64,000 nucleotides of DNA from positions 310,001 to 374,000 of the forward strand of contig JAEHOE010000005.1 of NCBI GenBank assembly GCA_016858145.1. The letters run 5' to 3'. Both the position numbers and the translations under genes were made by a program. The stretch is from Edaphochlamys debaryana. Lineage: Eukaryota; Chlorophyta; Chlorophyceae; Chlamydomonadales. Positions 11,301 through 32,891 of the stretch are shown here, piece by piece. Numbering within the stretch: position 1 is the first letter of the stretch; every line of letters starts with the position of its first letter. The notes beneath the pieces were generated by a model, which worked only from the letters and a program-made list of their open reading frames with translations, ran no database searches and had not been told where the DNA came from.

Positions 11301-13019
11301 AGTGGGAGTGAATGTGGGGTCGGGAGAGCCAGGATCGAGAGGTGTACGGCCAACAGTGTGAGCACATGATGAACGGTGAACGGTTACTGGTAGGAGGCGC
11401 GGCCGAGGAGGGGCCATCGATACACGCTGAGCATGGTCATTGCGTGCCAAGGACAAAGGTGGGACCTGAGTGTGGTCAGTGCAAGTTATGACAGGGACTT
11501 GCGTTCTGGCTTGCAGGGGGCAAGCCCGTGAGGTGGGTCGCTTGGCCCCAGCGTTCAGCGCTGTGACCCCAGGGGGGTCCTTCATTGTAAACACCGAGGA
11601 CTGCCTCAGGCCCTTGCCTAGGTCAGGCTAACCCCTTATACCGCAGCTGGCTGTACCAAGGGCCTATGGACCTTGTTTCACGGCACCTCGAGACGGCTGA
11701 CGGTCTGCCGCTGCCAACCCGGAAAGGGTAACCGCCGTCCAAGGCAGTGCCCTAACGGCTGCGTGAGCCTTGCCGCTCTACCCCCCTTGGTCCTTGCTAA
11801 TGACCCCGCTTACTGCTGATAACCGTACATGTGCCGCTGCAGCGGTGTTGGTCACGGCGCCTTGGGCTGCGTGCCCACGCGTGCCGAAAGGCGCCCTCGC
11901 GGTGTCAGGGGGGAGGGGGAGGAGGGGGCGGGGGCGGCCGTCGCGGGGCGCGGTGCTAGCCACTGGCACGAACAGGCCGGCCTGTGACAAGCCACACACC
12001 ATGGAAGGAGAACTCCTTATGCGCATGCCCCAGCTACTTGGGGCTGTACTTCCATTCGCAACCCTTGTCGGAATTGTGCGCATGTTGCCGCATGTCGGCG
12101 TCTCGGTTCGGGAGGCTTGCGTGCTGCTGAGCATAACCTTTGCTCAGTGGTGTATCTGCTGCGACGTGTGATTGCTCGCTCATCTAGGGCTCGGCTGTGA
12201 CTGTCTTCCTGCGTGTTCGGCTGGATGCTGCTTGCGCCGATTGTTCGGCGCTCCCCTTGCCCCCATTCCGAAACCCACTCAAGGCTAGCAGTAACAACCG
12301 CGCCCAGATACCCAATTCGCCTCCCATAGAAACAGTAACTTACGTCCCGGACGTCTCGAAACAGATTGCCATACGCCCGCCGCGTGCACATTTTGGCCCA
12401 ACCTTACCGGCTTGAGCTGTGCTGCTGCGACTAGGAGTATCGACAGCGTTACAGGTAGGGTTAAGCTTTCGGGCTGCGACATCCAGCGCCCGCAGGAATA
12501 GCCTCACGCACCGCTCTAGGGAAGCAATGCTGTCATCAAGAACTGCCTAGTTCTGAGGGGTGCAAGCATCCCTGCGGCTGTGATCACCTCTGACGGCTGG
12601 TCCCGGCGCTCCATCCAGAATACGCGCTGAACGCCCAACTGGGCTGCTGAGAAATGGCGCTACGTGGGCACGCCCTCGGTCAGCAGCGACCTGCTATGAC
12701 GGGATCGGTCCCGCTACGCGCTGGGTGAGTTTGGGTTGAGCGCTGTTGCCTGCATGCGGCTTCGCATCGTCGCGTACCGCCCGCTGCACTGGCCCGCGGG
12801 CCCTTTCTGGTATTACCCGACGCACATAGAACTATCAGCGCGGTCTGTACTTCATTACAGCGTCGGTGGTCAACGCCAGGAACTGGCCCGCGTCCATACC
12901 CCCTTGCCCACGCCTCCGACACGCCGCACCGCCCGTGTCAGCCCGCCGTGCTGCCCCCACGTTTTCCCTCTCCCTCCAGCCCTGCCCGACGTGTTGCTAT
13001 CAACCGCGCGCGGCCACGG
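11301..13019. other. Gene-free region between the LINE tail and PAT
   Basis: No coding homology was recognised in this 1.7-kb stretch. The first few hundred bases may still be LINE 3' UTR. A pyrimidine-rich run ending CTCCCTCCAG at about 12960-12981 looks like a splice acceptor, so an upstream PAT exon carrying the start of a transit peptide could lie here. None could be identified with confidence. Confidence 0.35.
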
Positions 13020-21177
<8,158 letters not shown>

Positions 21178-22778
21178 CGGGACGGTGGGGCGTGGGGTTG
21201 TGGTGGAGGAGAGGAGGGGGATGAGGACGTGGAGGGTGTGGGGACGTGAGGTGGGGACTTGCGCTGGAGCGTGGGAGGCGGGTCGTGCCACGGGTCGTGC
21301 CACGTGGGGGGGGGGGTGCGGCAGCGGCAGCGTCATCGCCCATGTGCGGACAGGGGGCAGGAACGGAGGTGGGGCGCTCCGTCTGCGCAGGAGGAGGCAG
21401 AGACCTGTGGAGGAGGGGGACTGGGGAGATGCCGTGAGGTGTCCGGAGCGGGGCCCAGGAGGTAGTGGAGAGAGGTTGCAGGCTGATGTGGGGAGGTAGG
21501 GTGCATACGGTAGTGATGATAATGAAGAGTAAACAGGAAGGTTGCCTGCATCGTTGCGTCTGGCGGGGCGCCCAGGGCCCACTGCCCCACCAATACCATA
21601 AATCATACTTCTTCTTTTGCTTTTGCTTTTGTGCGGCCGCTATCCGGCCCGTGGAGATGGAGGTGGAGGCGGGGCATGTGGCGTGTCGTCCTGTGCGGTC
21701 CAGGCCGTCCAGCTGTGACCTGGCTGGGCAGCTGCATACGGGCTTTGGGGCGGGGCGCGCGACGGGAGGACTTGAGGTTTAGGGCTTGGGCGGAGAGCAC
21801 AGGTGGCTGCTCTATGCAGTATGCACACAGATGCGGCGCGGGCGCGCGTTGGCGCTTGGCGGGGTTCTTGAGCGCGGGCCAATAAGGCTAGGGCCGTGGA
21901 GCTTTTGGCATTTGGGGCGGAGGGGGGGGTGCGCGCATTCGCGGCCGCCCGCGGGGGTGCTTCTACCGCTAGTATTCTTTTGGATGCAGTTAACGGCACT
22001 CTTTGCCTGGTGTAACACTGGTAGTATAGCCGGACGCAGCCCTACATGTGTCTCCTTCCACCATGCGGAGGCGTGTCCACATCACCCTCCGACGTGTGCA
22101 TGCCTCCTTCCACCACGCTTGTGCGGCTCCCTCCCTCCATCCGGAGAGGCCTCCACACCACCCTCCGACGTGTGAATAAATACGTCATGGGTTGCACAGC
22201 ACGCCTGGCCCGCACGCCCTCGTCTCGACTGCTCCTGCTGCCCTCCTGCTCTGCCCTTCCCTACGCTGTCCTCCTCCTCCGGGCGCTGGTGGAGGGCGAA
22301 CCGGATCCCTCCCTTGGCCTACGACTGCCTACATTACCTAACGCGATAACCCCACGCCATAACCCCATACGGTGCACACCAACACCTCCGGGCTCGGGTC
22401 CTTCCAGCCATCCGCCCCCTTGTACGCGGGCCGCTCATGCCCATGCCTTCCACCGGGGTGCTCCACACAACGCCGCCCCAACCCCAACGCGACTTACGAG
22501 CACCGCTACCGCCCTTTCTACCTCGCCTGCTTGCAGCCTGCCGCACACAGTCCGTCACCGACCTCCTGGTACACCCCAGTACGCGCTCTGCTCTACAACA
22601 GTCACCAGCCAGCCCGTGCAGCCCGGTGCGCATTTTGCGCGCCGAGCAGCGCCACCGGGGATCGCAGACAGGGGCAGCGAGGGAGAGGGGCACTCCCAGT
22701 TGCCACAACGCCTGCCCATTGCCCACCCACCCTGCTCACCTCCGCGTGTGAGAGCCCTGCCCGTTCGACCCGCCCTGG
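21178..22778. other. Convergent gap between PAT and TLK
   Basis: The gap contains the two 3' UTRs. A locally repeated stretch at 22052-22175 has two versions of a CTCCTTCCACCA...CACCCTCCGACGTGTG unit. No gene was recognised. No TTACA (minus-strand TGTAA) was found near the TLK stop, so its poly(A) site is not assigned. Confidence 0.4.
22011..22015 (+). promoter_or_regulatory. Candidate TGTAA poly(A) signal of PAT
   Basis: This is the first TGTAA after the PAT stop codon that I found, 834 bp downstream. Such a 3' UTR length is within the volvocine range. Confidence 0.4.
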
Positions 22779-23546
22779 TCACCGCCGGCCCCCCATCAGC
22801 GACCCGATCCCCAGCCCCATCGACCCAGATCCGCCGCCAAAGCCCTGCACCGCCCCTGCGCCTGGCGCCGCCGCCGCCGCCGCCGCAACGGCGCCGTTGG
22901 CCGCTGCCGCTGCCGCCGCCGCCGCGGGCCCCCCCGTGAGGTAGGGGTCGGTGGCTGCCGCTTCCACATCGGGCCGTTGGTCCTGTGGGGAGGAGGCGGG
23001 GGGGGGGGTGAAAGCAAGGGTGCAATGCGGGCGGGGGGGTGGGCCCGGAGGGAAGGGCCGGGGGCCAGGGGCACGGAGTGGATGGGCGCTGCTACCTTGC
23101 AGGGGAGCTCATGAAGACCACCACTTCTTGGTATTCCTGCCCCATGCCCGCTATCCTTCCGGTGCTCCGTCCCGGGCATGTGACCCGCCTCCCGCCTGCC
23201 CCCAACTTAACGGATCCCCAGCCCACCCCCCACCCCCCAACCCCCGCACCCCACCTGGGACCAAGCCAGGCAGCGGCGGATGAAGTCCTTGGCCTCCGCG
23301 CTGACCTGCGGTTGGCCGTTGGCGGTTGGAGTCGGTTGCACGGTTATAACAGTTACCGGTAGGGCTCGGATCACGTGGCTGGCTCGCAGCCTTTGCGCCA
23401 TAGGCTCCTCAACCCACTCCCCGCATCAAACACCTTAACAACAATTGACAGGCATGTCGCGCCATACCCTCTACCCCACCTTCCCCTGCAGAGTGCGCCG
23501 ACCCCCCCCCCCGCCCCCCCCCCTCCACCCCACACCCCCGACCCCG

Positions 23547-23581
<35 letters not shown>

Positions 23582-26500
23582 GCCGGCCGCGTGGGGAACT
23601 CCACGCCCCGCTGCGTCGCCATGACTCGCTCTCGCAGCATCTGCTCCTGACTCATGCTCTCGCCGTACGGTTTCTTGCCGTACAGCATCGAGTAGAAGAT
23701 GACGCCCGCCGACCACACGTCCAGCTGCGCGGCGGGAAAGGGAAAGTGTGACGTGGCGGTGAGGGGACGAGCGCAGCTTTGGGGGAGGGCATACCGGTGC
23801 CGTACCGTACCGTACCGTACAGGTTGGAAGCATCTCAGGGCATACAAACAGGTCTGGAAACGCGGCCCAGCCCCCAACCCCCGCCCGCCCCCCTTCCATC
23901 CCATCCCCTCCTCCCACCCCAGCCCCCATGCCCCACCCCTTGCCCACCTTGTTTGAGATGCGCGGCGGCGTGGGCCCCCCGGTCTCAAAGGCCTCGGGGG
24001 GCAGGTACCAGTAGGTGCCCGCCCCCTGGCTGGTGAGCTCGATTCCGGCCAGGGTGCAGCCCTCGGACACGGTCTGCGTGTGGGGGGCGTGTGGGGAGGG
24101 TGGGTGGGTGGGTGGGTGGGTGTGGGGTGGGTGGGCGTGTGCCTGGGGTTTGGGGTCGGCGGTCGGCGAGCCCGATGCGCGACGATGGATGGGTGGGTGG
24201 GTGTGGGTGTGTGAAAGCGGGGGTGATTCCGCTGCACGGTTGGCCGCACAGGTCTCGGTCGCAGTACAGGGGGTGCGCTTAGGGGTGTGTGTGCATGGGG
24301 TGTGGGAAGACGGAGGATGGCAGTTGGGAGAGGTGATGGGATACGGGGGCGGGGACGAAGGGCGAGGGCACCCACTCACCAACCCAATCTCCCAGGGCAC
24401 GGGGGCATGCAGACCTTGCCAGCTCCCCTCCCCCAACACCACCAACCGCCAACCGCCCAACAGCCGCACCTTACTCAGCCCAAAGTCCGTGATCTTGGCC
24501 TGGCCCAGGGCGTCGAACAGTATGTTCGCGGGCTTGAGGTCGTAGTGGATGATGCGGCGGGAGGCCAGGTAGCGCAGGCCCGAGAAGATCTGGGGTGGGC
24601 GGGGGGGCGGGGGGGGGGGGGGGGGGGGGAGAGGTGGGGCAGTGGGGGGGGGGGGGGGGATGCGGAGCTGCAGGGGATGCTAGCACACTGGTGGATAGGT
24701 GCGGATAGGTGTGGATAGGTGCGGATAGGTGTGGATAGGTGCGGATAGGTGTGGATAGGTGCGGATAGGTGTGGATAGGTGCGGATAGGTGCGGATAGGT
24801 GTGGATAGGTGTGGATAGGTGTGGATAGGTGTGGATAGGTGTGGATAGGTGTGGATAGGTGTGGACGAGTGGCGGCAGGGCGCGGGGCCAGGTAGCGCAG
24901 GCCCGAGAAGGTGGGGGTGGGGGTGGGGGTGCTGGTGGAGGGAGAGGTGGGGCAGGGCCGTGTCCGGAAGAACACGTGGGGAAGCTCCTGAGCGGGTCGT
25001 CGGGCTGGAGTGTGTGTACGGGCAAGCAAGGACAGGTCGTACGGCGTCAAATGTACGTGGCCACGTGGGCAAGCAAGCGCGCAACGGCTTGCAACCAGGC
25101 TTGTTGACTGGGCAGTCAGGCCGCCCCTCCAGGTCCCAAGGGACCCAAGGGCCTGTGCCCCCCCCCAGCACACCAGGTCCCCCCCACCTGAGCCATGATG
25201 CTCCGAGCCTCCTTCTCGGGAAGCGTCTGGGGGGGAGGGGAAGGGGGAGCGGGGGCGGGGGAGGGGGCGGAGAGGAGCCGGTGATGCATGCGTCACGAGT
25301 GCCAGAGACGATACCCACCCAACCCACAACCCTCGCAGCCCCTTTCCTCGCGCTCGCAGCACCCAGCCTCTCCAACTGCCGCCGTCGCGCCTCCTCTCCT
25401 CAAGTCCCTCTCCTTCCCCCTCTCCTCAAGTCCCTCTCCTCCCCCCTCTCCTCAAGTCCCTCTCCTCCCCCCTCTCCTCCCCCCTCTCCTCCCCCCTCTC
25501 CTCCCCCCCTCTCCTCAAGTCCCTCTCCTCCCCCCCTCTCCTCCCCCCTCTCCTCCCCCCCTCTCCTCCCCCCCTCTCGCCCCCCTCTCCTCCCCCCTCT
25601 CCCCCCCCCTCTCCTCCCCCCTCTCCCCCCCCTCCTCTCCCCCCTCTCCCCCCCCCTCACCCGGTGCTCCCTCAGCAACCCGTCCAGGTCCCCCCCCTCG
25701 CACAGCTCCAGTACGGTGGCGAATGTGTCGGCGTCAATCTCCAGCACGTCCAGCAGGCCCACCACGGCGGGGTGGCGCAGGCTGCAGGGTGGGGGGGTGG
25801 GGGAGGGGGCGGAGGGGAAACGGCAGTGGTTTGGGTGCGTGTGGGTGTGCGTGTGGGGGAGGAGGGGAGTCCAGAAGGCCCACCACGGCGGGGTGGCGCA
25901 GGCTGCAATGAAGGGGTGGGAGGGGGGCCCAACGGAAGGGGTTTGGGTACGTGTTAGCTTATGTGTGTGTGGGGGGGTGACGGTGTGAAGGTGGAGGCAG
26001 GGGGCGAGCAAGATACTCGACCCACGTTACTCCCTCAAGTCACACGCTCCCACCACCCTGTTCAGCCGCCAGGCAAATCCGTGCAAGGATTCCCTGGACG
26101 CCACTGGTCTTAGTCGTGCCGTACCTGCGGTGGATGTCGTACTCCCGGATCGCGTGCCGTACGTAGCTCTCCTTCTTGCCCGCGCTCCAGCCGGGCGTGA
26201 GTGCGTGGATCTTGACGCACACGTACCGCGCGTCCTCCAGGTCGTACGCCTGCGGGCAGCACGTGAGCAACATCGTACGGCATGTACGGCATTTACCAAA
26301 CGGCATGATCCCTTGCTTATTTGTACCGCCCAGCAACCCTCTTCCCGTGCCATGCCCCCCCCCCAACGCCTCCCTCCATCCCCCTCCCCACCTTGAACAC
26401 CTCGCTGAAGCCCCCCTTGCCCAGCAGGTTCATCAGAGCGTAGCTATGTGTGTGTGGGGGGGAGGTGAGGCAAGAAGGGCCATGGGAGATGTAAGAAAAG

Positions 26501-29500
26501 GCGAGGAAAGGGCGAGGGCCCCCCCCAGGCGGTTCCTGCGGGGCAACGGCACCCCCCCGTCCCGTTCCCCGCAGTCCAACCCCAACCGCCCGCCTCTTGC
26601 CCCCCCCTCTCTTGCCCCCCCCCTCTCCCCTCCCCCCGTCCCGCGGTCCCGCCCCACCGCGGCTTGCCGTCCGGCCCCGGTGCACTCTGCAGCAGCGGCC
26701 AGCGCCCGAAGCGGGAGGTGTCCTCCTCACGGGCCAGCTTCACGGCCCGGACCTGACAGGGGGGGAAGGGGGGCTACGTTTGAGGGACGGATTGGGTCGG
26801 GCAGCGGGTTGGGTGTGCGGCCATGCAGCCAACCGCCAGCACGACCCCCGTCAGCACGCCGCCCGACGCCCCCCTCCCCCCCCACACACACGCCTGTCTG
26901 ATCACCACTGCTGCACTACTATATATCACGTGCCCGCCCTAAGCCTCCTCAACACACCTGTCTGTGCTTCTCCCTGTTGAGTCGCTCCTCCTCCTCCTTG
27001 GCCGCCTCCTCCTCGCGCTTCAGAACCGCCAGCCGGGTCTGTGTTTGGGGCAGGGGGAGGGGTCAGGGAGGGGTCAAAGGGGATGATTGTTTCGAGCGGG
27101 AACCGATGAGGCGGCGGCCGGCGAGCCCAATCGCGAAGGGGGAAGGGGGAAGGGGTCAAAGGGGAAGGAAGGGGGAAGGGGTCAAAGGGGAAGGAAGGGG
27201 GAGGTTGGGGCACGGGCACGGGTGGAGGGAGGGCGTGGAGGGCAGGGGCAGGAGCTGGTTGGCGCAGGACAGGTCGGTGGGCGGTCTGTGTTTCGGGGGC
27301 GTTCAGGAAGGAGTGTGTGTGGAACGAGCGGTAAGCAACAACTGCCTGCGCCCATCGGTTGCAGTTCCCAGCCCCCGGTACCCCCACTTCCAGTGCCCCC
27401 ACCGAGGCGGCCCTCGTGCACCTGATGCAGACAGCCTCCAACCGCCACCCCCAGCCAAGACCAGCCGCCGCCTTCCCAAACCCGTGGGCTCTCTCTCCTC
27501 TCCGCTCTCTCCACACCAGCACGCACCTTGAACACGTCATCCGCCGCCACGAACTCCAGGCCCGACATGTACGACTCGCCGCCGCCGCCGGATGAGTCAT
27601 CGCCAGCCGCCGCCGCGGCGGCGGCGGCGGCGGAGCGGGCGCCAGCGGGGGGCGGCGCGAGGCGTTTCCGGAGTGCCTGGGGTCAGACCGGGGGACCGTC
27701 GGTTGCATGGGAGCCGGGGCATGTGACGATCACGGGTACGGCAGATGCATGTGTGCCGTACAGTCGCCCCGACCGCCCCAGTGCTCCCCACCTTTTGTGC
27801 CGCCACCACGTCCTCCCGGGCCGCCGCCAGCGCCGCCCGCCGCGCCGCCAGTTGCTGCAGAGCCACGCCGTCCTCCCAGACCTGCGCAGACCGCGGTTGG
27901 TGGTTGGTCGTTGGTCGTTGGCCGTTGGTGGCGGCGCAAGCGCGCTCACAAGATGCATGCGCGTGCCAGGTACCGGTACCGGTATGGCCCGACCCTCGAC
28001 ACGCTTCTGGTCCTCAGATTCCCCACGGCCGCCGCCTCTCACGCCCCGCTTTCACTCCCCCCAAACCTCACCCCTGCCCCCACCTCACCCCCCCCCCCAA
28101 ACGCCCCCAACCACCCCACACACACACACACATCCCCCCCCCTCACTCACCTCTGCCACCTGCATGGGACCCGCCCGCACGTACCCCAGGCTGCCCAGCC
28201 GCGCGGCGTTGGCGGAGAGGGCAGCGCGGGCCGCCTCGCGCTCGAGGCGGGCAGCGGTCTGTGTGGCCAGAGAGGGGGTGGGGTGGGGGCGTTTGAAGCT
28301 GGGGTGGGGTGGGGTGGGTTGCGTTGAGGAGAGAGAGGGAGAGAGTTTCCACAAACCGTGGGGCGTGCCTTTGAGTACTAGGCGTAGCGCTTGTAAAGCG
28401 CTCTGGCGAATGCTGTCCATCTGCCGCCTCCCCTCCCTCCCCTTGCACCACAACGTACCCCTTCCCGCCTACCGCCTGGCGCCCGTCTCGCCCCGGCTGC
28501 CCAAGCCCCGCACCTGCCCGCCCCCGGGCACTCCTAAGCACACGCCGACCCTACGCATCCCAAGCACACGCACCTGCACCGCCCTCGCAAGCTCCGCACG
28601 GTACCTCGCCTCCCGCTCCCCCGCGGTCGCCAGCGCCGCACTCCAGCGGCCCTCGTCCGCCTGGGGGGATGGGTGGGTGAGGGTGGATGCTGATGTGACT
28701 GGTAGCACCCGACCACGCCGTCCAAGGGCAAATGGACGGGCCGCCCCTCGCCCCATGACTGACCGCACTCACCTGCAGCCTCTCGAGTGCGGAGGCCTCA
28801 GCGGCGCTGGCCCTCTGCAGCGCCACCTCCTGGGCCCTAAGGGCGGGTGGTGGAGGGGAGGCATGCGAGGGGAGGGAGGCAGGCAGAGTAGTGAGAACGA
28901 GGTGGCTTGCGGTCTGGCCTCTGCCCCACGCCTGAACACCTCAGCCTGATTTCCGCGACTGCACCAAACGCATACCAGCTTCACACTATGCCGCAACCGC
29001 TTTCTGTCATGCCCTACACGCCAGGTGCCCGCACCACGCAGATCACAAACAGCGCCACCTCCACGTTTCGCCCATACAGCCGTCTCTTCCCGCCCGCACC
29101 TGCACTGCTCCTGCAGAGCCGTCAGCTCCGCGGCCCGGGTCTGCGGTGGGACGCAAGGGGACAGGGGGCAAGGTTGGATCAGTGCTGACGAACAGCATTG
29201 CAGTCCCTTCCCACCAACGCCCCGGCTGTCCCCTTCCCGCTCCCCATCCCGCCTCTCCCCTCCCTCGGCACCGCCCCCGCCCTCCGCACCGCCCCCGCCC
29301 TCCACCCTCTCCGCCCCCGCCTCCCCCCCACGCCCCCCCCCACCTCCGCCTCCCGCTTGAGCCGCTCGATCTCCGCCCCCGCCGCCGCGTGCTGCGCCGC
29401 CATGGCCCCCTGCACCTGCATCACCTGGGCCTGGGGGGGAGGGGGAAGGGGGGAGGGGAAGAGGGGGAGGGGAGGGGGAGGGGCGGGAAGGGGGGAGGGG

Positions 29501-31165
29501 GAAGGGGGGAGGGGGAAGTCTGTCGGCGACAAACGCGATGAGGCAAGCCGAGAGACAGCAAAGATCTCACGCCCGTACATCGACAGAAAGCACCACGAGG
29601 CACCAGCCGTCAGCAAGGAGATACCGGCAAAAGCCCGCACCCTACCTGCAGCGCCGCCACCTGTGCCGCCGTCGCCGCTGCCGCCGCCGCGTCCTCCGCC
29701 GCCGCTGCCGACGGCGGCGCCTGCCGCGAGGGCAGCCCGTCCCTCGAGCTCTGGTCCAGGACCAGCGGCGCCGCCGACAGGCCGCCGCCGCCGCCAGCGG
29801 CGCCGCCACCGGCCATGACGGCGGGGAAGTAGCTGAGGATGCTGCGCTTCTGAGCCGACGGAGGCGCGCCGCGGCCGCCGCCGCCGCCGCCGCCGAGGCT
29901 GTTGCTGCGGGCGCCGGCGTTGCCGCTGTGGGCCCTGCTGCCCGCGCCGCCGCCCCCGCCGCCGCCGACTGCACCGCCAGCGGCGGCGGCGGTGGGTTCG
30001 TCGAAGAGATGGCGGGCCGCGGCGGCGACGGCGGCGGCGGTGGCAGCGCCACGGGGGCTGACGGCGCCGCCGCCGCTGCCACCGGGCGGAACGGATGGCT
30101 CTGTGGACACGGGGAACACAAAACGCATCTTGACGCCAGCTTAACCGTGAACGCACGTGCATCTGACAAAGCCAAACAGAACTTAGGCACCCGTGCCGCC
30201 ATCCACCCTGCTCCATCCCCCAGAACCCCCACGCCTCAGCCCCGCCAAGCACCGCGTGGGGGGTACGAGCTTAGACGAAACCGAGTCCACGTCACACACG
30301 GACCGCTCATCCCCCCCCTCCCCCCCTGCGCACCACGTGCCACCATGGGTGGCGTCCCCGCCGGTCCTGCCGCCGCCGCCGCTGCCCCCGCCGCCGCCGC
30401 CCCAGCGCCCTTGCCGGCGGCATTGCGGGGGTCCTGCTTGGGCGACTGCTGCTTCCGCTTCCGCGAACGACTCCCGCCGCCGCCGGCACCGCCACCGCCG
30501 CCGCCGCCGCCGCGGCCAGAGCCTGGGGCCCCCGGCGTCGGCGCCGCCGGCTGTTGCTGCTGCTGCTGCAGCGCCGCCGCAGCGGCAGCCCGAGCGACCG
30601 CCACGGCCTCCGCCGAGGCGAGGGCCTGAGCGCCTAGCGCCGCCGAGGCAGCTGTGGCGGGGGCGGGGCCGGGGGCCGCGTCAGGGGGCGCCGCTGCGGG
30701 CTCGTATGACCCCTGCCGGTCGAGGAACGCTAGCGGCCCCGCGCCTGGGATGGGGCTGGGCCCAGCGCCAGGGGTGATGTCAGCCAGAGGCGCTCTGGAA
30801 ACGGCCGCAGTCGCTGCGGCCATGGCTGCAGCGGTCGCTGCCGCGGCGGCTGCGGCTGCGGCGGTGGCCGGATGTGTGGGCGCGGAGGCATCGTCAGGCG
30901 AGTCGGCGGTTCGGCGACGCTTCGTGGCGGGGTCGCCAGCAGAGGCCATACCCGGCAAGGAGACCCGCTGCTCCTGCGCCTGCGGAAGCTGCGAGAGGCT
31001 GGGACCGCCAGTGAGCGTCGCGCCACTTCCCAAGGCAGCTGTCGAGGCCCATGCTGAGCCCGTGTTATCGCCGACAAGCCGACGCTCCAGTGCTTGGATT
31101 TTCGCGTCGTTGCTGTTGATGCTGGCCATGACCGGAAGGACCTCGCTGAACGGTAAGGAGGACAT
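22779..31165 (-). CDS. TLK: Tousled-like serine/threonine protein kinase
   Basis: TLKs are nuclear kinases that act on histone chaperone ASF1 during S phase and in chromatin assembly. Twenty in-phase exons on the minus strand give 1023 residues: 31165-30334, 30100-29646, 29430-29344, 29140-29100, 28836-28773, 28660-28574, 28258-28151, 27881-27792, 27676-27527, 27038-26958, 26752-26658, 26443-26392, 26249-26125, 25781-25661, 25226-25188, 24589-24470, 24073-23948, 23724-23581, 23305-23255 and 22982-22779. The N-terminal 430 residues are low-complexity Ala/Gly/Gln with a basic patch [11 protein letters not shown] and KRSILSYFP. Exons 3-10 encode the Glu/Ala/Arg-rich coiled coil. The kinase domain shows [29 protein letters not shown] (the HYD variant normal for TLKs), [23 protein letters not shown] and [15 protein letters not shown]. 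The exon 1 donor (30333) is the least certain junction. Confidence 0.9.
24601..24659. repeat. Guanine homopolymer tracts in a TLK intron
   Basis: Two long G runs separated by a short mixed stretch lie immediately upstream (in TLK sense) of the exon 16 acceptor, where they are C-rich on the transcript strand. Such runs are also likely places for sequencing length errors. Confidence 0.8.
24691..24860. repeat. 10-bp minisatellite in a TLK intron
   Basis: Seventeen tandem copies of GYGGATAGGT (T and C alternating at the second base, then mostly T) fill this stretch, ending in a degenerate copy. It lies in the intron between TLK exons 15 and 16. A truncated copy of the start of exon 16 lies just beyond it at 24888-24910. 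Confidence 0.95.
25388..25660. repeat. Polypyrimidine/polypurine tract in a TLK intron
   Basis: About 270 bp is almost purely C and T on the plus strand, built from variants of CTCTCCTCCCCC with interspersed CAAGTC units. On the TLK transcript it is a purine-rich tract directly after the exon 14 donor. It could adopt triplex structure; no coding content is seen. Confidence 0.85.
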
Positions 31166-32891
31166 CGCGTGGAATTCAAGCGTCGTGTGCCCGCGATGTC
31201 CTCCTGAGTCTCGCTACTGCTTCTAGAGTAGCTTTTGTGCGCTGCGTCAGATATTCGAGGCAATGGCGGAAGGCGAAACGCACGCGGACCTGCCGGGCGG
31301 GGCCGGAGATGTCTCGCGCGGGGAGCAAAAAGCTAGGCTATCCCGGCCGTTGTGTATGCCCCTATAGCCATGTGTGTGGATGCCTGTCTTGCTGGGCTTG
31401 AGGCCCGGCTTGGGGAGCGGGCAGCGCGCATCCGACAGCGTCCAACACGCCGCGTGCCCTTTGGCGGGAACGTGCTGACCCGGCGTCCCCGGCCCTTTCC
31501 CCACGTTTCCCCCGACCCCTTGCGTGACATTGCAGCTCCCTTGAAGATCTGGGAGCCGAGCAGCGATTGCTTATCGACACTTTGTCGTGCTATGAGCTGA
31601 GCAGGACTGAGCCCCTCGGCCCTCGCACCTCCCCCCTTCCCCTTGACCCTCGAAAATAAGCGAGCCTGGCCCAACCGGAAGCACTAGCGGACCCTGGAGG
31701 TGGCCGGCGTGGCCCCTCTCGAGTCTCTCCTTCCCCTTCCCGTTTCACACACGCCGTGTGCCACTGGGTGCCACCCTCCGTGGGCGTTAGTCGCGCCAAC
31801 TCGGGCGATGGCGGACCTCCCCCAGAGGTCTGCACCCTGATGGTAAGCCCAGGTAAGCCCAAGGTAAGCTTGGCTACGGTGTTGCTATCCGACCGGGCTA
31901 GGGGCGTGCTTTCGGGCTCTGTTGCGCGCTGGCACCCTAACACAAACTCGCCCGCCCTCCCTTTTCCATAACTTCGTGTGCGTGTCCACCCGCGAGATTC
32001 CGTGCCCCTTTGCCCTCGCGGGCCCTCCCTCTCCACAGGCGCCGGCGAACACTCGGTAAGCTCCCCACAGGTCTGCGTAGACTGCGTAACACGCCCTACG
32101 CCACAACCAAGCGCTTCGCTTCGTTGATGTCTTCTAACCCTCCGGGACCTGCCCTGACCCTGTCCGGTGAGACCCCTCAGCACTGAGGCAGGCGCGGTGC
32201 GGCGCAACAAGTGATTCATTGGTGCCACCAGCGGCCATTGTCTGGGAGGTTAAGCTGGGTCCGACCTCCACGGGCGGCTTCCCCTGGGGCCTTCCCCGTC
32301 GTCCCCGCAAACCTCCCCCTCGGGTACCTTCGCACAAGCCAGCCCTGTCGCTGCTTCCCTCTTCCCCTTCCTCTTTATGCAGCTGCTCGACGCGCGAGTG
32401 GGCCAAGAGCACCCGCGGCGACCCGCGATGCGAGCGTGGGGTCAAGCGCCCGAGTCGTCCACACCCGACGCTGTGCCAGCGCGGTCCTGAGGTCTTCGCC
32501 AGCTGTTGTCAGAGAGTTGCAAGGCGGGCACTATGAGTCTAATAGCGCATCCGAGTCCCCTGCCGACACGCCTACCCCCTGAGCGCTGCGCGCCTTGGCC
32601 TCAATTATGTGTGCGTAGTAGTGGGTCAGTCGGTTCAGGCGCGTCTCCACGCCAGCGAGCCCTTGGGCGCAAATCGCTAGCGTCGGCTTGCACCGACTGC
32701 GCGGACTTGTGCAAGCCTTATCTGTGACGTATGTGCTAGGCAACATAGCACTTTATAGACGATGGGGCGCGGGGAACGGGTGCGCATTCTTATCGTACGC
32801 CTTATCGGTGCATAGGGGCGGCCGGCTTGCATTTGCCCCGCGCTCTTTCCACACGACGCAGCTAGCGCAGACCACCACCCCACCAACAAAG
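31166..32891. other. Divergent promoter region of TLK and ATPG
   Basis: This 1.7-kb gap lies between the TLK start (minus) and the ATPG start (plus). A TATA-like TTTATAG at 32752-32758 lies about 135 bp before the ATPG start codon and could direct its transcription. The middle (31640-32600) contains open frames on both strands with no recognisable product. No RNA gene was recognised. Confidence 0.4.

Noticed and set aside
11640..11770. Possible structured RNA or tRNA from local inverted pairs
   Set aside because: The pairs do not form a cloverleaf and no B-box-like GGTTCRANNCC was found.
24691..24860. Regular repeats reminiscent of a CRISPR array
   Set aside because: Units are 10 bp, contiguous and without spacers, and lie inside a eukaryotic intron; it is a minisatellite.
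29179..30252. Long open frames on both strands over the TLK N-terminus
   Set aside because: These are Arg/Ala-rich shadow frames of GC-rich low-complexity coding sequence; only the frame with KRSILSYF joins the TLK model in phase.
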